Shown here one piece after another: positions 46,809 through 50,251 of a DNA stretch of 50,251 nt. Both the position numbers and the translations under genes were made by a program. Source of the stretch: a virus. The notes under the pieces are model-generated. The model searched no databases. It worked only from the letters and a program-made list of their open reading frames with translations, and was not told the DNA's origin. The stretch is from the IMG/VR virus record IMGVR_UViG_3300022208_000006, positions 1 to 50,251 of that record; one strand, given 5' to 3'. Position 1 is the first letter of the stretch. Each line of letters begins with the position of its first letter.

Positions 46809-49465
46809 TGGATTTCAAACCATTGCCATTAGAAGAATCTAAATTCAAATCACTACCACTGGATTCTGACCAACAGGATGGTGGTGGATTTAAACCCCTG
46901 CCTATAAAATCTCCGATAGAACCACCCGAACAGGAAACGCCATACATGGCAAAGCATCCGAATCTTTATGCTGCCGAGGAAACAGCCAAAGATTTGGCGA
47001 AAGATATTATTCCTTACGTTAAATATTTCGACCCCAAAGAACGTGAAGATTTTATGAAGCTGGACAAACAGCATCAGGTAAGAGCATTGCTGAAAGAGAA
47101 TTTATTTTCTCAGTTATTTTTAGTGCCTGGGAGTAAGGGATTTAAATACGGCATGGGAAAAGCGTCTGGTTGGTTTGCCAAGAACTTTCCCAAGACATCG
47201 AAGTTATTAACAAAACCAAGGATGGTATCTAAATTACAGCAGGAAGAATTAGCACTTGAAGCAACAAAGCAAACCCCTGAAGTCCAGAAAGTAATGGCGG
47301 CCTTAAAGGAAGCAAAGCCGTTAAGGAAAGAACAGGAGTTAATTTACACAAAGGAACGTACTGCACGATTAGCAAGAATAAAAAAGGTGGCGAAAGAAAC
47401 AACCGGGGAAGAAAGATATTATGCTAAACTCCACGAGTTGAAGGGTGAAATGCCGAAGGTTCAATTTGAATCTATAAGAGAATCAAAAATTCCACCATTA
47501 TCAGAAAGAACATTGCCAGCAATTAGAACTCCTAATGGTGTGGTTGTTGGAGAAGTCCACGGAGATGCTTATAACGGAGCAATAGAAAAATTCGGCAAAA
47601 ACCAGGTAGATAAATGGATGAAAGAAGGGAAAATTGAATCTGGACATAAATTTTCTAATGGAAAGTTTTATACTGATTCTGAAGTTAAAAATGCTTTTGG
47701 AACACATGAAACAGATGCACTCATAGATAAACTTAGTGAACCTATAAGACCAATACTTAATCAACAAGAGGTGAACACATTATTTAATACAATAGAATCA
47801 AGTACACTTAATGAGTGGGAAAAATTACCCACAGCACGTGGATTGGCAAAATTACTTGGAGAATTTGGAGGTCATGTTCCAACAGAAAACGAATTGGCAA
47901 AATTAAGTGAAGTTTTTGGGAACGAGTTTGTTAAAATAGCACTAGACAAACGAACCTTATTTATAAAATATAAAGAACTTGGGTTGCAAGTAGCAAATAT
48001 TCCAAGGGCAATTATGGCTTCGTTTGACTTCTCAGCACCATTAAGGCAGGGGGTGTTTTTAATAGGTAAACCAAAAGCGTTTTTTTCTTCTTTCTTTCGG
48101 TCATTTAAACCTTTCTTTAGTGAGAGGTCATATCAAGAACTCACCAAGGAAATATTTTCAAGGTCAACGGCTGAATTAATGCAGGAATCAGGATTGTCTC
48201 TTACACATCTTGGCAAGGGTTTAATCGGCAGGGAAGAAGTGTTCATGTCAAATCTTGCCGAAAGAATACCATTAGTGGGCAGAGGGGTTAGGGCATCAGA
48301 GAGGTCATATGTTTCATTTCTAAACAAACTACGAGCAGATGTCTTTGATGATTTTGTGAAGAAGGGAGTGAAGTTAGGAATAAAAGACCCTAGGTTTTTA
48401 AAGGATGCCGCAAGATTTATAAACACCGCTACAGGCAGGGGCGGGCTTGGGCCACTTGAACCTGCGGCAGTTCAGTTAAATACTTGGTTCTTTTCCCCAA
48501 GATTAATAGCTTCAAGATTAAACCTTGTCAATCCTGCCTTTTATATTGGTCTTGAACCTACGGTGAGAAAGGAAGCATTAAAGTCCTTGTTTACATTTGG
48601 TTCTACTGCCCTTGGTGTTGCCGGACTCGCAACGTATGGGGGTGCTGATATTGTGGTTGACCCACGAAGTGCCGACTTCCTGAAGATAAAATTCGGAAAT
48701 ACGAGGTATGATATCCTTGGCGGATTTCAGCAACCCATAAGACTAGCGGCACAACTTATAAGCGGCAAGGTGATTAGTTCTACCACAGGCAAAACAATGA
48801 CCCTTGGCGAAGGGTATAGGGGTTTAACAAGAACTGAAATCATATCAAGATATTTAGAATACAAACAAGCTCCTGTGGTTTCATTTGCGGTAGGCTTGTT
48901 AAGGGGCAAAACGTCTTTGGGGGAGAAGTTTGACCTACCAACAGAAGTTGCGAACAGGTTTATTCCGATGGTGGTTCAGGATATAAACGAGTTGTATAAA
49001 GAAAAGGGATTAGCAGGACTCCCAATGGCTGCGCCTGGAATTTTTGGAATTGGTGTTCAATCGTATGGTGGGGTTCAGAGTTTCGGACTGAACGGAAAGG
49101 ACTACCCGAAATTAAATAACGAGTTATTGCGATTAAAAACTTCGATGGGTTATCCAAGTACGGTAGCATTTGGAGAAGAACTAACAAACAAGGAATATAA
49201 AAATCTAAAACAAAAGACAGGCAAGGATGTTGCTGATTTCTTGAATAAACTTATCATTACTCCTGCGTATAAGGAAAGAAGCGATTTTCAAAAATTACGA
49301 TTAATTGAAAGCAGAATTGACTTAATAAAAGATAGAACCAAGAAAAAAATGTTTCCACAGAAAATGAAGAAATCAATGTATAAATCTCATCTGATAAAGG
49401 CAAGGGGATTAGATGACGAAGAAGCAGATAAGCAAGCTGAAGAATATTTAAAGAGGAACAACTAA
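46808..49465 (+). CDS. Large ejection-type virion protein (LPD38-like region)
   Basis: 885 residues. The N-terminus repeats F-K-x-LP (FKPLPLEESKFKSLPL; FKPLPIKS). The centre has LGLQVANIPRAIMASFDFSA followed by PLRQG, a segment found in large polyvalent internal proteins of phages (LPD38-like), and a later hydrophobic helix (TFGSTALGVAGLATYGG) that might enter the membrane. Probably part of the DNA-ejection channel. Residues about 220-330 are more A/T-rich and could be an inserted domain. Confidence 0.55.
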   Translation: MDFKPLPLEESKFKSLPLDSDQQDGGGFKPLPIKSPIEPPEQETPYMAKHPNLYAAEETAKDLAKDIIPYVKYFDPKEREDFMKLDKQHQVRALLKENLFSQLFLVPGSKGFKYGMGKASGWFAKNFPKTSKLLTKPRMVSKLQQEELALEATKQTPEVQKVMAALKEAKPLRKEQELIYTKERTARLARIKKVAKETTGEERYYAKLHELKGEMPKVQFESIRESKIPPLSERTLPAIRTPNGVVVGEVHGDAYNGAIEKFGKNQVDKWMKEGKIESGHKFSNGKFYTDSEVKNAFGTHETDALIDKLSEPIRPILNQQEVNTLFNTIESSTLNEWEKLPTARGLAKLLGEFGGHVPTENELAKLSEVFGNEFVKIALDKRTLFIKYKELGLQVANIPRAIMASFDFSAPLRQGVFLIGKPKAFFSSFFRSFKPFFSERSYQELTKEIFSRSTAELMQESGLSLTHLGKGLIGREEVFMSNLAERIPLVGRGVRASERSYVSFLNKLRADVFDDFVKKGVKLGIKDPRFLKDAARFINTATGRGGLGPLEPAAVQLNTWFFSPRLIASRLNLVNPAFYIGLEPTVRKEALKSLFTFGSTALGVAGLATYGGADIVVDPRSADFLKIKFGNTRYDILGGFQQPIRLAAQLISGKVISSTTGKTMTLGEGYRGLTRTEIISRYLEYKQAPVVSFAVGLLRGKTSLGEKFDLPTEVANRFIPMVVQDINELYKEKGLAGLPMAAPGIFGIGVQSYGGVQSFGLNGKDYPKLNNELLRLKTSMGYPSTVAFGEELTNKEYKNLKQKTGKDVADFLNKLIITPAYKERSDFQKLRLIESRIDLIKDRTKKKMFPQKMKKSMYKSHLIKARGLDDEEADKQAEEYLKRNN

Positions 49466-49740
49466 TGGCAAACAACACAACTGGAAATCCTTGGGTGCTG
49501 ACCGATGCGGCAAGCATAAAGACCACGCCCATAAAGATTGTATTCATGGAATGGATACCGAATGCGGAAGCTGACGACCTCACCATACTTGATGTTGGTG
49601 GGAATACCATATGGGACAAGGATGCACTTGGCGGAGGCACGGCGGCGACAGAAAGATTTGCACCTGGGAAAGCAGTCAAGAGAAACGGTTTTAATCTATC
49701 CGTAATAGACGGAGGCACATTATATGTCCATGTTGAATAG
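49465..49740 (+). CDS. 91-residue virion-type protein, paralogue of 30047 gene
   Basis: TAATG overlap with the ejection protein gene. Strands and closing motif GGTLYVHV match those of the 30047 product (GTLYIYV). Small all-beta protein, possibly a fibre base or decoration unit. Overlaps the next start by 11 nt. Confidence 0.5.
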   Translation: MANNTTGNPWVLTDAASIKTTPIKIVFMEWIPNAEADDLTILDVGGNTIWDKDALGGGTAATERFAPGKAVKRNGFNLSVIDGGTLYVHVE

Positions 49741-50251
49741 ATTTTTTTATGTAATTATCATCCTGGTACTGTTCGGTTTATACTGTGCGCCTGTAAATGC
49801 CAATAGGGTAGGGGTATGGATCGAGGAAGCAGATGGAGGTCCTACTGGATATGCGTTTAAAATTAAAGTTCCAAATGATGCGCTTACCCTCTCCGGCAGT
49901 GTCGCTACCATAGATTTTTCTGCTATATTCGCTACTCTTGCATCTCCGACCTTCACCGGAACTGTAACAATTCCTACACCATTTACTTTAGGGGCAACAT
50001 CAGTAACGACTACCGGGACACAACTTAATTATCTGAACGCCGCTACCGGAACAACAGGAACAACCTCTACAAATTTAGTATTCAGCACTTCTCCTACTCT
50101 TGTAGCACCTGTTCTTGGGACTATTGCATCTGGTGTTGGCACAGCTCTTACAGCGTTAAACGGAGAGAATATTCAAGACGATACCATTGATGATGATTCG
50201 ATTGATTGGAGCGATATCGGTCTTGACGATTTTACGGTTGTAACTATTTCT
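49730..50251 (+). CDS. Exported tail-fibre-like protein, N-terminal part (3' end cut by window)
   Basis: 174 residues to the window edge. Residues 1-25 form a Sec signal peptide (MLNRFFYVIIILVLFG, cleavage after VNA). The rest holds Thr/Gly-rich fibre repeats such as SPTFTGTVTIPTPFT, then TTGTQLNYLNAATGTTGT. The frame ends on a codon boundary and its composition continues at base 1, so the 1-789 frame is probably the same gene on a circular genome. Confidence 0.6.
   Translation, partial: MLNRFFYVIIILVLFGLYCAPVNANRVGVWIEEADGGPTGYAFKIKVPNDALTLSGSVATIDFSAIFATLASPTFTGTVTIPTPFTLGATSVTTTGTQLNYLNAATGTTGTTSTNLVFSTSPTLVAPVLGTIASGVGTALTALNGENIQDDTIDDDSIDWSDIGLDDFTVVTIS

Noticed and set aside
1-50251. 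CRISPR array, tRNA genes or transposase
   Set aside because: No regularly spaced repeats, cloverleaf sequences or transposase motifs were found by reading both strands.

Overview
The window reads as the genome of a temperate, probably podovirus-like tailed phage of a bacterium. It is gene-dense, near 40% GC, with Shine-Dalgarno starts and many TAATG/ATGA overlaps. There is a full virion module (terminase, portal, scaffold-like protein, SU10/DUF5309-type capsid protein, adaptor, beta-propeller nozzle, ejection-type proteins, fibres), a lysis module, an integrase and a lambda-like immunity switch. The reading frame open at position 50251 continues in frame into position 1, so the window is probably one complete circular or circularly permuted genome cut inside a fibre gene. 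The host cannot be named from the sequence.

Layout. 1-3702: exported fibre/adhesin-like proteins. 3822-7774: lysis (small holin-like protein, M15 peptidase, 3-TM holin) mixed with zinc-ribbon proteins and a metallophosphoesterase. 7737-17228 (minus): early leftward operon with small zinc-ribbon proteins, YopX, tyrosine recombinase, clamp-like protein, DUF1367, HNH and PD-(D/E)XK nucleases, a 567-nt gene-free stretch that looks like a large structured RNA, and a transglutaminase-like lipoprotein. 17263-17832: immunity region (PL/OL, CI-like, OR/PR, Cro-like). 17644-21156 (plus): early rightward operon with an RHH-like protein, C5 methyltransferase, replication initiator and a RusA resolvase split over two frames. 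21206-22488 (minus): small operon with an RHH regulator. 22489-22963: divergent promoter region. 22964-28013: Lar-like protein, small terminase, accessory genes, intrinsic terminator, large terminase. 28014-50251: virion genes, interrupted by a glycan/sulfo/radical-SAM enzyme cassette (36119-39386) and an HNH gene that has disturbed the start of the adaptor gene.

How the parts fit. CI- and Cro-like HTH proteins would compete for two identical 15-bp palindromes that contain the -35 boxes of two outward early promoters. The leftward transcript carries recombination functions and the putative large RNA; the rightward one carries replication. A strong promoter at 22835-22864 probably drives packaging genes, and terminators separate modules. 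The most unusual elements are the putative structured RNA (15800-16350), the enzyme cassette beside the capsid gene, the Tat/Sec signals on fibre-like proteins, and the two-frame RusA.
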